This document shows positions 8,570-17,249 of a stretch of 64,000 nucleotides of DNA, piece after piece. The notes under the pieces were generated by a model that was not told where the DNA came from, did no database searches, and worked only from the letters and a program-made list of their open reading frames with translations. The stretch is from the NCBI RefSeq assembly GCF_900143525.1, contig NZ_FREZ01000009.1:7-64006 (forward strand), written 5' to 3'. Positions within the stretch are counted from its first letter, which is position 1. Every line of letters begins with the position of its first letter. The stretch comes from Ruegeria sp. Alg231-54 (lineage in GTDB: Bacteria; Pseudomonadota; Alphaproteobacteria; Rhodobacterales; Rhodobacteraceae). A program made the position numbers and the translations under genes.

Positions 8570-9667
8570 ATGACCCGGACCATTCACTACGGGCTGATCG
8601 GATGCGGTATGATGGGGCAGGAACACCTGCACAATATTGCCCTGCTGGACGACACGCGCGTTTCAGCGATCTTTGAGCCTGACGCTGAGATGGCGAAGGC
8701 TGCGCAGGCGATTGCGCCTGATGCGGTGATGGTGTCTTCAGTCGAAGAATTGCTTGCGGTCGACGATCTGGACTGCGTCGTCATCGTTAGCCCCAACCAC
8801 CTGCATGTGGATCAAATCGAAGAGATTGCCCGGACGCGCCCGTTGCCGTTGATGGTAGAGAAACCTCTTTTCACAGATCCGGTGGATGCGGCGCGGCTTG
8901 AGGCGCTACAGCGCGACTATCCGCACCCAATCTGGGTTGCGATGGAATACCGCTATATGCCGCCCATTGCCGCGCTGATTGCAGAGGCTGAGGCCACGGG
9001 CGGCGTTAAGATGCTGTCGATCCGCGAACATCGGTTTCCGTTTCTGGAAAAAGTCGGGAACTGGAACCGGTTCAATCGCAACACGGGCGGCACCTTTGTC
9101 GAAAAATGCTGCCATTTCTTCGACCTGATGCGTTTGATCCTGCAATCCGATCCGGTTCGCGTTACAGCCAGCGGCGGGCAGGCGGTCAACCATCTGGACG
9201 AGACCTATGAGGGCGAAACGCCCGATATCCTTGACCATGGCTATGTCATCGTGGACTTCGCCTCGGGCGCGCGTGCGATGCTAGAGCTGTGCATGTTTGC
9301 CGAAGGATCACGGTATCAAGAGGAAATCTCGGCCGTTGGGTCAGACGTCAAGATCGAAGCGTTGGTGCCAGGGCCGGGGCGGTTCTGGCCGGAATTTCTT
9401 GGCACGCCGCCGGTCCCGCAGATCATTGTCAGCCCACGTGCCCCAAAAGGTCCGGTCACCAAAGAAATACCCGTCGATCCGCGCCTGTTGGCCGCCGGGG
9501 ACCACAATGGTTCAACTTTCTACCAACATCAGGGGTTCTTAGCTGTTCTACGAGGCGAAAAGGTACAACCTGACGTCACCCTGAACGATGGCCTTTGGGC
9601 CGTGCGCATCGGTTTGGCGGCGCAACAGGCATTGGAAACCGGAGAGACTGTGCGCCTCTCATCTTGA
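8570..9667 (+). CDS. Gfo/Idh/MocA-family oxidoreductase
   Basis: A 365-residue NAD(P)-dependent sugar or polyol dehydrogenase. The Rossmann motif is at the N-terminus (GLIGCGMMGQEH), the family EKP motif appears as VEKPLF, and the catalytic region has GGTFVEKCCHFFDLM. These enzymes oxidise or reduce sugars, inositols or related cyclic compounds. It is co-directional with and just after the GntR/UTRA gene, so it probably belongs to the same regulon as the TRAP/monooxygenase operon. A sugar-oxidising enzyme here fits catabolism of a sugar derivative. The substrate cannot be read from the sequence. Confidence 0.88.
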   Translation: MTRTIHYGLIGCGMMGQEHLHNIALLDDTRVSAIFEPDAEMAKAAQAIAPDAVMVSSVEELLAVDDLDCVVIVSPNHLHVDQIEEIARTRPLPLMVEKPLFTDPVDAARLEALQRDYPHPIWVAMEYRYMPPIAALIAEAEATGGVKMLSIREHRFPFLEKVGNWNRFNRNTGGTFVEKCCHFFDLMRLILQSDPVRVTASGGQAVNHLDETYEGETPDILDHGYVIVDFASGARAMLELCMFAEGSRYQEEISAVGSDVKIEALVPGPGRFWPEFLGTPPVPQIIVSPRAPKGPVTKEIPVDPRLLAAGDHNGSTFYQHQGFLAVLRGEKVQPDVTLNDGLWAVRIGLAAQQALETGETVRLSS

Positions 9668-9703
9668 TGCCGATAGGAAACCCGCGTTCCAGATACGCAC
9701 ATA

Positions 9704-9738
9704 ATCGGGTGTCGTTTTTGGCACCCGATGCGTCTTTT
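9704..9738 (+). terminator. Intrinsic terminator after the Gfo/Idh/MocA gene
   Basis: A 10-bp stem (ATCGGGTGTC pairing with GGCACCCGAT, one G-T pair) with a T-rich six-base loop is followed by GCGTCTTTT. It lies 36 bases past the dehydrogenase stop and 45 bases before the serC leader hairpins. It therefore separates the catabolic cluster from serine biosynthesis. Confidence 0.75.
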
Positions 9739-9784
9739 CCGCTTGCTGGGCGTCGTTCGAGGCAATAGCTCTGTCTGCGGGACA

Positions 9785-9826
9785 CCCCTCCCCAACGAGG
9801 GGCGTGTATCTGTAAGGGTAATACAC
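9785..9826 (+). ncRNA. serC-type RNA leader (two hairpins, second holding the ribosome site)
   Basis: Two hairpins lie directly before the serC start codon. The first is CCCCTC/GAGGGG (9785-9790 with 9797-9802). The second is GTGTAT/ATACAC (9804-9809 with 9821-9826), and its 11-base loop contains the Shine-Dalgarno AAGGG (9814-9818). The ATG follows immediately at 9827. Alphaproteobacteria carry a conserved serC RNA motif in this position and with this kind of layout. I match it by structure and location, not by covariance search. It probably controls translation of serC. Confidence 0.7.
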
Positions 9827-10981
9827 ATGAGCATTAAACAACCGGCGACGCGGCCGGCAAATCCGCGTTTTTCCTCGGGCCCCTGCGCCAAACCCCCCAC
9901 ATTTGATCTGACCAAACTGGCCGATGCCGCGCTGGGTCGATCGCACCGTGCAGCTGTCGGCAAGGACAAGCTGAAGGCCGCAATCGAAGGCACGCGTGAG
10001 GTGCTGGGTATTCCGGCGGATTACAAGATTGGGATCGTTCCCGCCTCGGACACCGGCGCTGTTGAGATGGCCCTGTGGTCGCTGCTGGGCGAACGCAAGG
10101 TCGAGATGTTGGCATGGGAAAGCTTTGGCTCTGGCTGGGTGACCGACGTAGTCAAGCAGCTGAAGATCGATGCCGAGGTGAAGACGGCGGATTACGGTCA
10201 GCTCGTTGATCTTGCCTCGGTTGATTTTGCCAATGATGTTGTCTTTACATGGAACGGCACCACCTCGGGCGTCCGGGTTCCTAATGGCGACTGGATCGCG
10301 GATGACCGTCAGGGTCTGACGATCTGTGACGCAACCTCGGCTGCGTTTGCGATGGACCTGCCCTGGGACAAACTGGATGTGACCACATTTAGCTGGCAGA
10401 AAGTGCTGGGCGGTGAAGCGGCGCACGGGATGTTGATCCTGAGCCCCCGTGCAGTGGAGCGGTTGGAGAGCTACACCCCCGCATGGCCCCTGCCGAAGAT
10501 TTTCCGCCTGACCAAGGGCGGCAAGCTGATCGACGGTATCTTTACCGGTGCAACGATCAACACGCCCTCGATGCTGGCGGTTGAAGATTACCTTTTTGCG
10601 CTGGACTGGGCGCGCTCGGTTGGCGGTTTGGAGGGCCTGATCGCCCGTGCGAATGCCAATGCCGGTGCGGTTCACGCGTTCTGCGACCAAAACGACTGGA
10701 TCGCCAATCTGGCAGAAGATGTGGCGACACAGTCGAACACTTCGGTCTGTCTGAAGTTCACCGACGCACGCATTCAGGACGGTGCGACATTCGCCAAGGC
10801 TGTGGCCAAGCGGCTTGAGGCCGAGAGTATCGCATTGGATATCGGCGCCTACCGAGACGCACCCGCAGGCCTGCGCATCTGGTGCGGTGGCACTGTTGAA
10901 ACCTCGGATATCGAGGCGATGTTGCCCTGGCTGGCATGGGCCTTTGAGGCCGAGATCGCGGCGCAGACAGAAGCCGCCTGA
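9827..10981 (+). CDS. serC: Phosphoserine aminotransferase
   Basis: A 384-residue PLP enzyme that converts 3-phosphohydroxypyruvate and glutamate to phosphoserine and 2-oxoglutarate, the second step of serine synthesis. It has the alphaproteobacterial/archaeal-like SerC pattern: [15 protein letters not shown] at the start, a [17 protein letters not shown] segment, and the PLP lysine in [15 protein letters not shown]. The ATG at 9827 is chosen because it follows the leader hairpin with the ribosome site in its loop; the open frame upstream would cover the leader. It is followed 58 bases later by serA. Confidence 0.95.
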   Translation: MSIKQPATRPANPRFSSGPCAKPPTFDLTKLADAALGRSHRAAVGKDKLKAAIEGTREVLGIPADYKIGIVPASDTGAVEMALWSLLGERKVEMLAWESFGSGWVTDVVKQLKIDAEVKTADYGQLVDLASVDFANDVVFTWNGTTSGVRVPNGDWIADDRQGLTICDATSAAFAMDLPWDKLDVTTFSWQKVLGGEAAHGMLILSPRAVERLESYTPAWPLPKIFRLTKGGKLIDGIFTGATINTPSMLAVEDYLFALDWARSVGGLEGLIARANANAGAVHAFCDQNDWIANLAEDVATQSNTSVCLKFTDARIQDGATFAKAVAKRLEAESIALDIGAYRDAPAGLRIWCGGTVETSDIEAMLPWLAWAFEAEIAAQTEAA

Positions 10982-10990
10982 CCCTTTTTA

Positions 10991-11015
10991 CCGGGCCGTC
11001 TCAGGCCCGGATTTT
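10991..11015 (+). terminator. Terminator-like hairpin between serC and serA
   Basis: A CCGGGCC/GGCCCGG stem with a six-base loop is followed by ATTTTT and lies between the serC stop and the serA start. It has the form of an intrinsic terminator. It could lower serA expression relative to serC, or serA could have its own promoter; the sequence does not decide this. Confidence 0.65.
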
Positions 11016-11039
11016 TCATGACATTCAAGGACCACAAAC

Positions 11040-12635
11040 ATGGCCCCCAAAGTACTCGTATCCGACAAACTCAGCGAAACCGCCGTGCAGATATTCCGCG
11101 ACCGCGGCATCGACGTGGATTTCATGCCCGATCTGGGCAAGGATAAGGACAAGCTGGCCGAGCTGATTGGCCAATACGACGGTCTGGCTATCCGCTCGGC
11201 CACCAAGGTTACGCCGACCTTGCTGGAAAAAGCCGACAATCTGAAAGTCATCGGTCGCGCTGGTATCGGCACCGACAATGTCGATAAGGATGCCGCGTCG
11301 AAAAAGGGTGTGATCGTCATGAACACGCCGTTTGGCAACATGATCACCACCGCCGAACACGCAATTGCGATGATGTTCGCCGTTGCGCGTCAAATCCCCG
11401 AGGCCAGCACGTCGACCCATGCAGGCAAATGGGAAAAGTCCAAATTCATGGGCATTGAGCTGACCAACAAGACCCTCGGCGTTATTGGCGCGGGCAACAT
11501 TGGCGGTATTGTCTGTGAACGCGCGCTGGGCCTGAAAATGAAGGTCGTCGCCTACGATCCCTTTTTGGGCGAAGAGAAAGCCGCCAAGATGGGCGTCGAA
11601 AAGGTCGAGCTGGACGAATTGCTGGCCCGCGCAGATTTTATAACTCTGCACGTGCCGCTGACCGACCAGACGCGCAATATCCTGAGCCGTGAAAACCTGG
11701 CCAAGACCAAGCCTGGCGTGCGCATCGTCAACTGCGCCCGTGGTGGTCTGGTCGATGAAGAAGCGCTGGCCGAGATGCTGCAATCCGGCCATGTTGCAGG
11801 GGCCGCGTTTGATGTGTTCAAAGAAGAACCGGCAAAGGACAACCCGCTGTTCAATTTGCCGAACGTCGTCTGCACGCCGCACCTTGGTGCTGCAACGACC
11901 GAAGCGCAGGAAAATGTTGCCCTGCAGGTGGCTGAACAGATCTCGAACTATCTGCTGACTGGCGCGGTGGAAAACGCGCTGAACATGCCCAGCGTCACCG
12001 CCGAAGAAGCCAAGATCATGGGTCCATGGATCAAGCTGGCCGGTCACCTGGGTAGTTTCATTGGTCAGATGACCGATGAACCGGTTAAGGCAATCAACAT
12101 CCTGTACGACGGTGTCGCGGCTGAGATGAACCTGGCTGCCCTGAACTGCGCCGTGGTTGCCGGGATCATGAAAAAGTTCAACCCGGAAGTGAACATGGTG
12201 TCGGCCCCGGTTGTAGCGAAAGAGCGCGGGATTCAGCTATCGACCACCAATCAGGACAAGACCGGTGTCTTTGACGGCTACATCAAGGTGACTGTGGTAA
12301 CCGACAAGCGCGAACGCTCGATCGGGGGTACGGTTTTCAGCGATGGCAAACCGCGCTTTATCCAAATCAAAGGCATCAATATCGACGCCGAGGTCGGTGC
12401 CCATATGCTCTATACCACCAACGAAGACGTTCCGGGTATCATCGGCGCGTTGGGTCAGACCATGGGCGAGAACAACGTAAACATCGCTAACTTTACCCTG
12501 GGCCGTGCCGAGGCAGGCGGAGAAGCGATTGCGCTCCTTTATGTGGACGAACCGGTACCGGCTGAAGCGCGGGCCAAGCTGGCTGAGACCGGGTTGTTTA
12601 CCCAGATTAAGCCGCTGGAATTTGACGTGGCCTGA
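11040..12635 (+). CDS. serA: D-3-phosphoglycerate dehydrogenase
   Basis: A 531-residue long-form PGDH, first enzyme of serine synthesis (3-phosphoglycerate to 3-phosphohydroxypyruvate with NAD+). Seen: a substrate domain with GRAGIGTDNVD, the NAD-binding GVIGAGNIGG motif, NCARGGLVDE (catalytic Arg), EEPAKDNPLF (Glu) and TPHLGAAT (His). After these come an intervening domain and a C-terminal ACT domain (TTNEDVPGIIGALGQTMGENNVNIANF region), which commonly gives serine feedback control. It pairs with serC upstream; serB is at 22556-23434, so all three steps are in this window. Confidence 0.96.
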   Translation: MAPKVLVSDKLSETAVQIFRDRGIDVDFMPDLGKDKDKLAELIGQYDGLAIRSATKVTPTLLEKADNLKVIGRAGIGTDNVDKDAASKKGVIVMNTPFGNMITTAEHAIAMMFAVARQIPEASTSTHAGKWEKSKFMGIELTNKTLGVIGAGNIGGIVCERALGLKMKVVAYDPFLGEEKAAKMGVEKVELDELLARADFITLHVPLTDQTRNILSRENLAKTKPGVRIVNCARGGLVDEEALAEMLQSGHVAGAAFDVFKEEPAKDNPLFNLPNVVCTPHLGAATTEAQENVALQVAEQISNYLLTGAVENALNMPSVTAEEAKIMGPWIKLAGHLGSFIGQMTDEPVKAINILYDGVAAEMNLAALNCAVVAGIMKKFNPEVNMVSAPVVAKERGIQLSTTNQDKTGVFDGYIKVTVVTDKRERSIGGTVFSDGKPRFIQIKGINIDAEVGAHMLYTTNEDVPGIIGALGQTMGENNVNIANFTLGRAEAGGEAIALLYVDEPVPAEARAKLAETGLFTQIKPLEFDVA

Positions 12636-12664
12636 GTTTTGGTCCGAAAATTGTGACCTTGGCG

Positions 12665-12701
12665 ATGCCCGTGCAAAAATTGTGCGGGCATTGCCTTTTT
12701 T
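12665..12701 (+). terminator. Intrinsic terminator after serA
   Basis: A stem of about ten pairs (TGCCCGTGCA with TGTGCGGGCA, including G-T pairs) closes a short A-rich loop. It is followed by TTGCCTTTTTT, 30 bases after the serA stop. Confidence 0.8.
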
Positions 12702-12753
12702 CTGCACCCAAGTTGTTGCACAAGGTGATTGACATATTCAAAGAGGCACCGTT

Positions 12754-13491
12754 TTGAGCACCCCAATATACGCGGTCGGCGACATACATGGTCAGTTGGG
12801 CATGCTGCAAGCTGCACTTGCCCGGATTGAAGTCGATGGCGGCCCTGATGCGCGGATAGTGTTTTTAGGCGACTATGTGGATCGTGGCCCGAACAGCCGC
12901 GAGGTGCTGGATCTGCTGATTGAAGGGCGCAAGGTGGGGCGGAACTGGGTCATGGTCAAAGGCAACCACGATCGGATGATGTCGCGTTTTGTTCAGCATT
13001 GCGAGATTGCAGATAGTCGTCTGCCAAGCACTTTGAACTGGCTGGACCCTCGTTTGGGTGGCCGGGAAACGCTGGCCTCTTACGGCGTTGAGGTGGTCGA
13101 CAAAGACCGGGTTCTTCAGGTAAATGAATGGGCAAGGGCCGCGGTGCCCCAGGAACATATTGATTTTGTGAATGACTTGCCTTTGTATCATCAGGAAGAT
13201 GAGCTTTTGTTTGTGCATGCAGGCATTCGACCCGGGCTTCCGTTAGAATGGCAAGCCGAAGACGATCTGGTCTGGATACGCCAGGAATTCCTGCACGACG
13301 CACACCCGCACCCTTGGCTGATTGTGCATGGGCACACACCCGTGGATGCGGCGGAGCATTGCGGCAATCGTGTCAATCTGGACGCAGGGGCAGGTTATGG
13401 TCGACCACTGGCCACAGCCGTGTTCGAAGGGCGTCAGTGCTGGTTGCTGACGGACGCTGGCCGGGCCCCGTTAGAGCCTAATCCGCGGTAA
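12754..13491 (+). CDS. PPP-family metallophosphoesterase (serine/threonine protein phosphatase-like)
   Basis: A 245-residue calcineurin-like phosphoesterase. The metal-binding signatures are in order: GDIHGQ near residue 9, GDYVDRG near 37, GNHDRMM near 69, and the histidine in VHGHTPVD near 190. The pattern is that of bacterial PrpE/lambda-phosphatase-like enzymes, which remove phosphate from proteins or dinucleotide polyphosphates. It starts with TTG at 12754, supported by AGAGG eight bases upstream. Its last 14 bases overlap the 3' end of the convergent matB. The target is unknown. Confidence 0.9.
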   Translation: MSTPIYAVGDIHGQLGMLQAALARIEVDGGPDARIVFLGDYVDRGPNSREVLDLLIEGRKVGRNWVMVKGNHDRMMSRFVQHCEIADSRLPSTLNWLDPRLGGRETLASYGVEVVDKDRVLQVNEWARAAVPQEHIDFVNDLPLYHQEDELLFVHAGIRPGLPLEWQAEDDLVWIRQEFLHDAHPHPWLIVHGHTPVDAAEHCGNRVNLDAGAGYGRPLATAVFEGRQCWLLTDAGRAPLEPNPR

Positions 13492-14995
13492 ACATATCTT
13501 TGTAAAGCTCGCGCAAGGCGTTCTTTTGCACTTTCCCCATGGTGTTTCGGGGCAGCTCATTCAGCACGATCAGTTGGCTGGGGTGTTTGAACCGCGCCAG
13601 TTGGTTCTGAACGCTGGCCATAATGGCATCAAGGTCAGGCGCTCGGCCCGGTTCTGCAACCAGAATACCCAGAACGGTTTCGCCGAAGTCAGCGTGTGGT
13701 ACGCCAATCACGGCGCTTTCCAGTACACCGGGCTGGTCGTCCAGCACCAGTTCGACCTCCTTGGGGTAGATGTTGAACCCGCCCGAAATGATCAGGTCCT
13801 TGCCGCGACCCACGATGTGTACGTAACCATCCGCATCCACGCGCCCGAGATCACCGGTGATAAAGAACCGGTCTTCGCGCAATTCCGCAGCGGTTTTTTC
13901 GGGCATTTGCCAATAACCTTCGAAGACGTTTGGTCCGCGCACTTCGATCATTCCTATCTCGCCTTGCGGTAATGCCTCGCCGGTTTCAGGGTTGGTTACC
14001 TTTAGTTCGACACCCGGCAGCGGGAACCCGACAGTTCCTGCGCGACGTTCACCGTCATAAGGGTTCGAAGTGTTCATATTGGTTTCAGTCATCCCATAGC
14101 GTTCCAGGATGCGGTGTCCGGTTCGGTCCTCGAACCGTTCATGCGTCTCGGCCAGCAGGGGGGCCGAACCCGAGATGAACAACCGCATGTGCTGCGCCAG
14201 ATCACCGGTGAACCGATCATCCGCCAGCAATCGGGTATAGAAGGTCGGCACGCCCATCATCGAGGTCGCATTGGGCATCAGGCGCAGGATGTCATCCAGA
14301 TCAAATTTCGGCAGAAAGAGCATCGACCCGCCTGAGGCCAGAATGATGTTCGTCGCTACAAACAACCCGTGGGTATGAAAGATCGGCAAGGCGTGCAGCA
14401 GCACATCATCCTGCGTAAACCGCCATTCGTCCACCAGCGTCTCGGCATTGGACAGCAGGTTGGCGTGCGTCAGCATCGCACCTTTGGAGCGCCCGGTCGT
14501 GCCAGAGGTGTAGAGGAATGCGGCAAGATCACCTTCGGTTCGCTTGACTGGTTCGAAGGCAGGAAGCATACCCAATGCCCGCCGCATCAAGCTGCCCGAC
14601 CCATCTGCGTTGAGCGTCTCTAACCTTGCGTTTTGCGCCTCGGCGATGGGCGTCAGTTCCGCTTGTTTGGCGGTGTCGCAGACCACCAGCGCAGCCCCAC
14701 TGTCTTCGATGAAATAGCTGAGCTCGCCGGATGTGTAGGCCGTGTTCAGCGGCAAAAAAATCAACCCGGTTTGAGCGCAGGCCGCATAGAGTGCCAGCGC
14801 TTCTGGTGACTTTTCTACTTGGACTGCGACCCGGTCTCCGGGCTCAAGCTCGTACCCGTTCAAAGCGTTTGCGATCCGCGACGCCATGTCCAAAAAAGCT
14901 GAATGGGTGATGGTTTGGCCGTCAGGCAGGTGAAGAAACGGCGTATCCTTGCCCGCATGGATACCAAACAACCGATCGTAGAGCGGGTTACCCAT
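13478..14995 (-). CDS. matB: Malonyl-CoA synthetase
   Basis: A 505-residue AMP-forming acyl-CoA synthetase. The P-loop-like YTSGTTGRSKGAMLTH motif, the A8-type TGDLGRVDADGY, and the C-terminal lysine region NTMGKVQKNALRE are all present. The segment RYGMTETNMNTSNPYDGE with RRAGTVGFPLPGV is characteristic of MatB, which makes malonyl-CoA from malonate. No malonate carrier or malonyl-CoA decarboxylase gene lies beside it, so it may serve salvage of malonate or a methylmalonate-like acid. The start is supported by AAGGAAG a few bases upstream. It overlaps the convergent phosphatase gene at the 3' end. Confidence 0.92.
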   Translation of the reverse strand: MGNPLYDRLFGIHAGKDTPFLHLPDGQTITHSAFLDMASRIANALNGYELEPGDRVAVQVEKSPEALALYAACAQTGLIFLPLNTAYTSGELSYFIEDSGAALVVCDTAKQAELTPIAEAQNARLETLNADGSGSLMRRALGMLPAFEPVKRTEGDLAAFLYTSGTTGRSKGAMLTHANLLSNAETLVDEWRFTQDDVLLHALPIFHTHGLFVATNIILASGGSMLFLPKFDLDDILRLMPNATSMMGVPTFYTRLLADDRFTGDLAQHMRLFISGSAPLLAETHERFEDRTGHRILERYGMTETNMNTSNPYDGERRAGTVGFPLPGVELKVTNPETGEALPQGEIGMIEVRGPNVFEGYWQMPEKTAAELREDRFFITGDLGRVDADGYVHIVGRGKDLIISGGFNIYPKEVELVLDDQPGVLESAVIGVPHADFGETVLGILVAEPGRAPDLDAIMASVQNQLARFKHPSQLIVLNELPRNTMGKVQKNALRELYKDMFTAD

Positions 14996-15078
14996 CTCAT
15001 ACTTCCTTCTCGCAGGACCAGATTGCCCCGAATCTGGCGTGGATTAGAGGCACGGTAAAGCGGAAATCGAAGTCAGGT

Positions 15079-15783
15079 TTAGAATTGAGTGGTCATTCGG
15101 TACCCTGCGGTGAAGTACATCTTTGAAAAGGTGACCGGCTGGCCCTCAAGCCATGTGATCCGCTCGCCCGTAAACACCGGCTCATCTATGGGCAGGTCCA
15201 AGAACGCGGCCACCGATTCATCGGCGCGACTGGCCAGGAAACTCAGTTCGACATTGGTGAAGGGAACGGTCTGTATGAGCCACTCATTCGGGCCTATTGA
15301 AGCGAAATCCGCGTTCACCACCTGCGGAACTGAGTCTATGACGATCCACCGGTCTTCGTATTGAAACGGTGTATTGCCGTTAAAATGCATGCAGCGAACA
15401 TGCATCACGTGTTGGTCCGGTTTCAGCGCCAGTCTTGCGCACAGCCATTCGGGCGCTCGCTCGGCAACAGACGAGACCAGCGCATAGCGATAGATTCCGC
15501 CCAACGCCTCAACCTCGTCCCGCACCATGGGGATCGTGAAGCGGGCCTGCCTTTGCGGCGCACTTAGAACCCGCGTTCCGGCTTTGCGTCGGCGTTCCAG
15601 AAACCCCTCATCGGCCAGTTCCCGCAAGGCACGGTTCACAGTCGTCCGCGTGCACGAGAATTCGACGGCAAGATCCTGTTCGTTGGGCAGCAGCGAATCC
15701 GGCTGCCACTCACCCGACCGAATGCGCGCCAGCACGGTTTCCTTAATGTCCCTGTAGCTGGTAGTTTCGTTCGATTGGGTCAT
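15079..15783 (-). CDS. hutC: Histidine utilisation repressor (GntR/UTRA)
   Basis: A 234-residue regulator with an N-terminal GntR helix-turn-helix (SLLPNEQDLAVEFSCTRTTVNRALRELADEGFLERRRKAGTRV) and a C-terminal UTRA domain that binds urocanate in HutC proteins. The IPMVRDEVEALGG and FTGERITWLEGQPVTFSKMYFTAGYRM regions are HutC-like. I start at the ATG at 15783; the longer open frame runs back into hutF. It lies 29 bases downstream of hutF on the same strand, so the two form one unit opposite hutIHGU. The palindrome at 17201-17210 is its likely operator. Confidence 0.92.
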   Translation of the reverse strand: MTQSNETTSYRDIKETVLARIRSGEWQPDSLLPNEQDLAVEFSCTRTTVNRALRELADEGFLERRRKAGTRVLSAPQRQARFTIPMVRDEVEALGGIYRYALVSSVAERAPEWLCARLALKPDQHVMHVRCMHFNGNTPFQYEDRWIVIDSVPQVVNADFASIGPNEWLIQTVPFTNVELSFLASRADESVAAFLDLPIDEPVFTGERITWLEGQPVTFSKMYFTAGYRMTTQF

Positions 15784-15812
15784 GGTGCCTCTGGTTACCT
15801 GAATAGGTGCGT

Positions 15813-17168
15813 TTAGACGTCTGCCAAAAGATCGGCAATCGCCGACCGGTACGCGGGAATGATCCGATCCCGTTCGATGTGTCGACCTTGCTGCACCATG
15901 TGGCGCCCCGCCGACCAAAGATCCGTCACCAGCCCATCCGGCGCTGCAAAGCATAGACCGTCCAGCACCTGTTCGTCAGTCAGTGCGCAGATCGTGGGAT
16001 GAGATCGGTCGATAGCCACAAGGTCGGCCAGCTTGCCGACGGCGATTTCCCCGGCATTTCGTTCCAATGCCTGCGCGCCCCCTTGTACGGCCCCTGTATA
16101 TAACGCCTGGCCGACCGAGCCTTCGTCTTTGATCATAACCGTCCGCGCATGGTCCCGCAGGCGTTGGGAATATTCCAAAGTCCGCAGTTCCTCAGGCAGA
16201 GAAATCCTTACATTAGAGTCTGATCCTACGCCAAAGCGACCACCTTCTTCGACATAAACTGCACCGTTGAAAATACCGTCGCCCAAATTCGCCTCGGTAA
16301 TCGGGCACAACCCGGCAACGGCGCCAGAACGCGCAACGGCGCGTGTTTCGGCATCTGTCATATGAGTTGCGTGGATAAGGCACCACCGATCATCGACGTC
16401 GACATGGTCCAGCAGCCACTCGACCGGCCGCTGTCCAAGCGCAGCCTCGACATCGGCCACTTCCTTCAGTTGTTCGGCAATGTGGATGTGGACGGGACCA
16501 TCCTGAGTGGCATTCAGAACCTTGCGCAAATCGGCAGGCGATGTTGCCCGCAGAGAATGCGGGGCGATTCCGATCACAGAATCCGCATGCGGTGGGGCCA
16601 AACGGCATTCCTCGACCAGGTTCAGCAACTGATCCACAGAATTGCTAAAGCGTAGCTGACCGTCCGCCAAGGGTTGTTGTTCGACACCGCCGTAGGTGTA
16701 GAGAACCGGAAGGTGCGTCAGCCCGATTCCAGTTTGGGTGGCTGCGGCAAATATGCGTTGACTCAGTTCCGACACGTGGTCGTAGCGCCCGCCGCCCGGC
16801 TGGTGATGGACATAGTGAAACTCACCGACCGAGGCATATCCGGCCTCTTGCATCTCCAGATAGACCAAAGCGGCAATGGCCTCTACGTGGTCCGGCGTCA
16901 ATTTGTCCAGAAACCGGTACATCAGGGTGCGCCAGGTCCAAAAGCTCTCGCGCCCAGCGGCGCGCACTTCTGTCATACCGGCCATAGCGCGCTGAAAGGC
17001 GTGGCTGTGCAGGTTTCCCAAGGCTGGCAGCAAGACATCAACCTGTGTGTCTCCGGATCGCGCAGTCGCTTGTGATTCCAAGCTTTGGATCTGACCGTGC
17101 GCGATCTCTACCCGCAAGTTACTGATCCAATCAGAGCCTAATAAAGCCGTTTTCGCATGGATGGTCAT
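15813..17168 (-). CDS. hutF: Formimidoylglutamate deiminase
   Basis: A 451-residue amidohydrolase that converts N-formimidoyl-glutamate to N-formyl-glutamate and ammonia, the five-enzyme branch of histidine breakdown. Metal-site elements are visible: LLPALGNLHSHAFQRA, then IHIAEQ, LIHATHMTD and FGVGSDSNV. The ESFWTWRTLMYRF segment is typical of HutF. The start at 17168 gives MTIHAKTALLG and excludes an open upstream frame that covers the operator. With hutG further on, it completes the route that ends in glutamate and formate. Confidence 0.94.
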   Translation of the reverse strand: MTIHAKTALLGSDWISNLRVEIAHGQIQSLESQATARSGDTQVDVLLPALGNLHSHAFQRAMAGMTEVRAAGRESFWTWRTLMYRFLDKLTPDHVEAIAALVYLEMQEAGYASVGEFHYVHHQPGGGRYDHVSELSQRIFAAATQTGIGLTHLPVLYTYGGVEQQPLADGQLRFSNSVDQLLNLVEECRLAPPHADSVIGIAPHSLRATSPADLRKVLNATQDGPVHIHIAEQLKEVADVEAALGQRPVEWLLDHVDVDDRWCLIHATHMTDAETRAVARSGAVAGLCPITEANLGDGIFNGAVYVEEGGRFGVGSDSNVRISLPEELRTLEYSQRLRDHARTVMIKDEGSVGQALYTGAVQGGAQALERNAGEIAVGKLADLVAIDRSHPTICALTDEQVLDGLCFAAPDGLVTDLWSAGRHMVQQGRHIERDRIIPAYRSAIADLLADV

Positions 17169-17200
17169 CGTATTTCCATTTTGTGTAGACTTTAAACTTT

Positions 17201-17210
17201 TATACGTATA
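17201..17210. promoter_or_regulatory. Candidate HutC operator between hutF and hutI
   Basis: TATACGTATA is a perfect 10-bp palindrome in the 81-bp gap between the divergent hutF and hutI starts. HutC proteins of other proteobacteria bind TATA-rich palindromes of this kind. One site here could control both directions. Confidence 0.65.
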
Positions 17211-17249
17211 CGAAAAATCTAACGACAAAGGGAGCCCAAAAGAATCGAT

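Noticed and set aside
9659..10690. Open frame of 343 codons antisense to serC
   Set aside because: Covers the serC leader and most of serC; no independent coding evidence.
11025..12047. Open frame of 340 codons antisense to serA
   Set aside because: Shadow of a clear PGDH gene.
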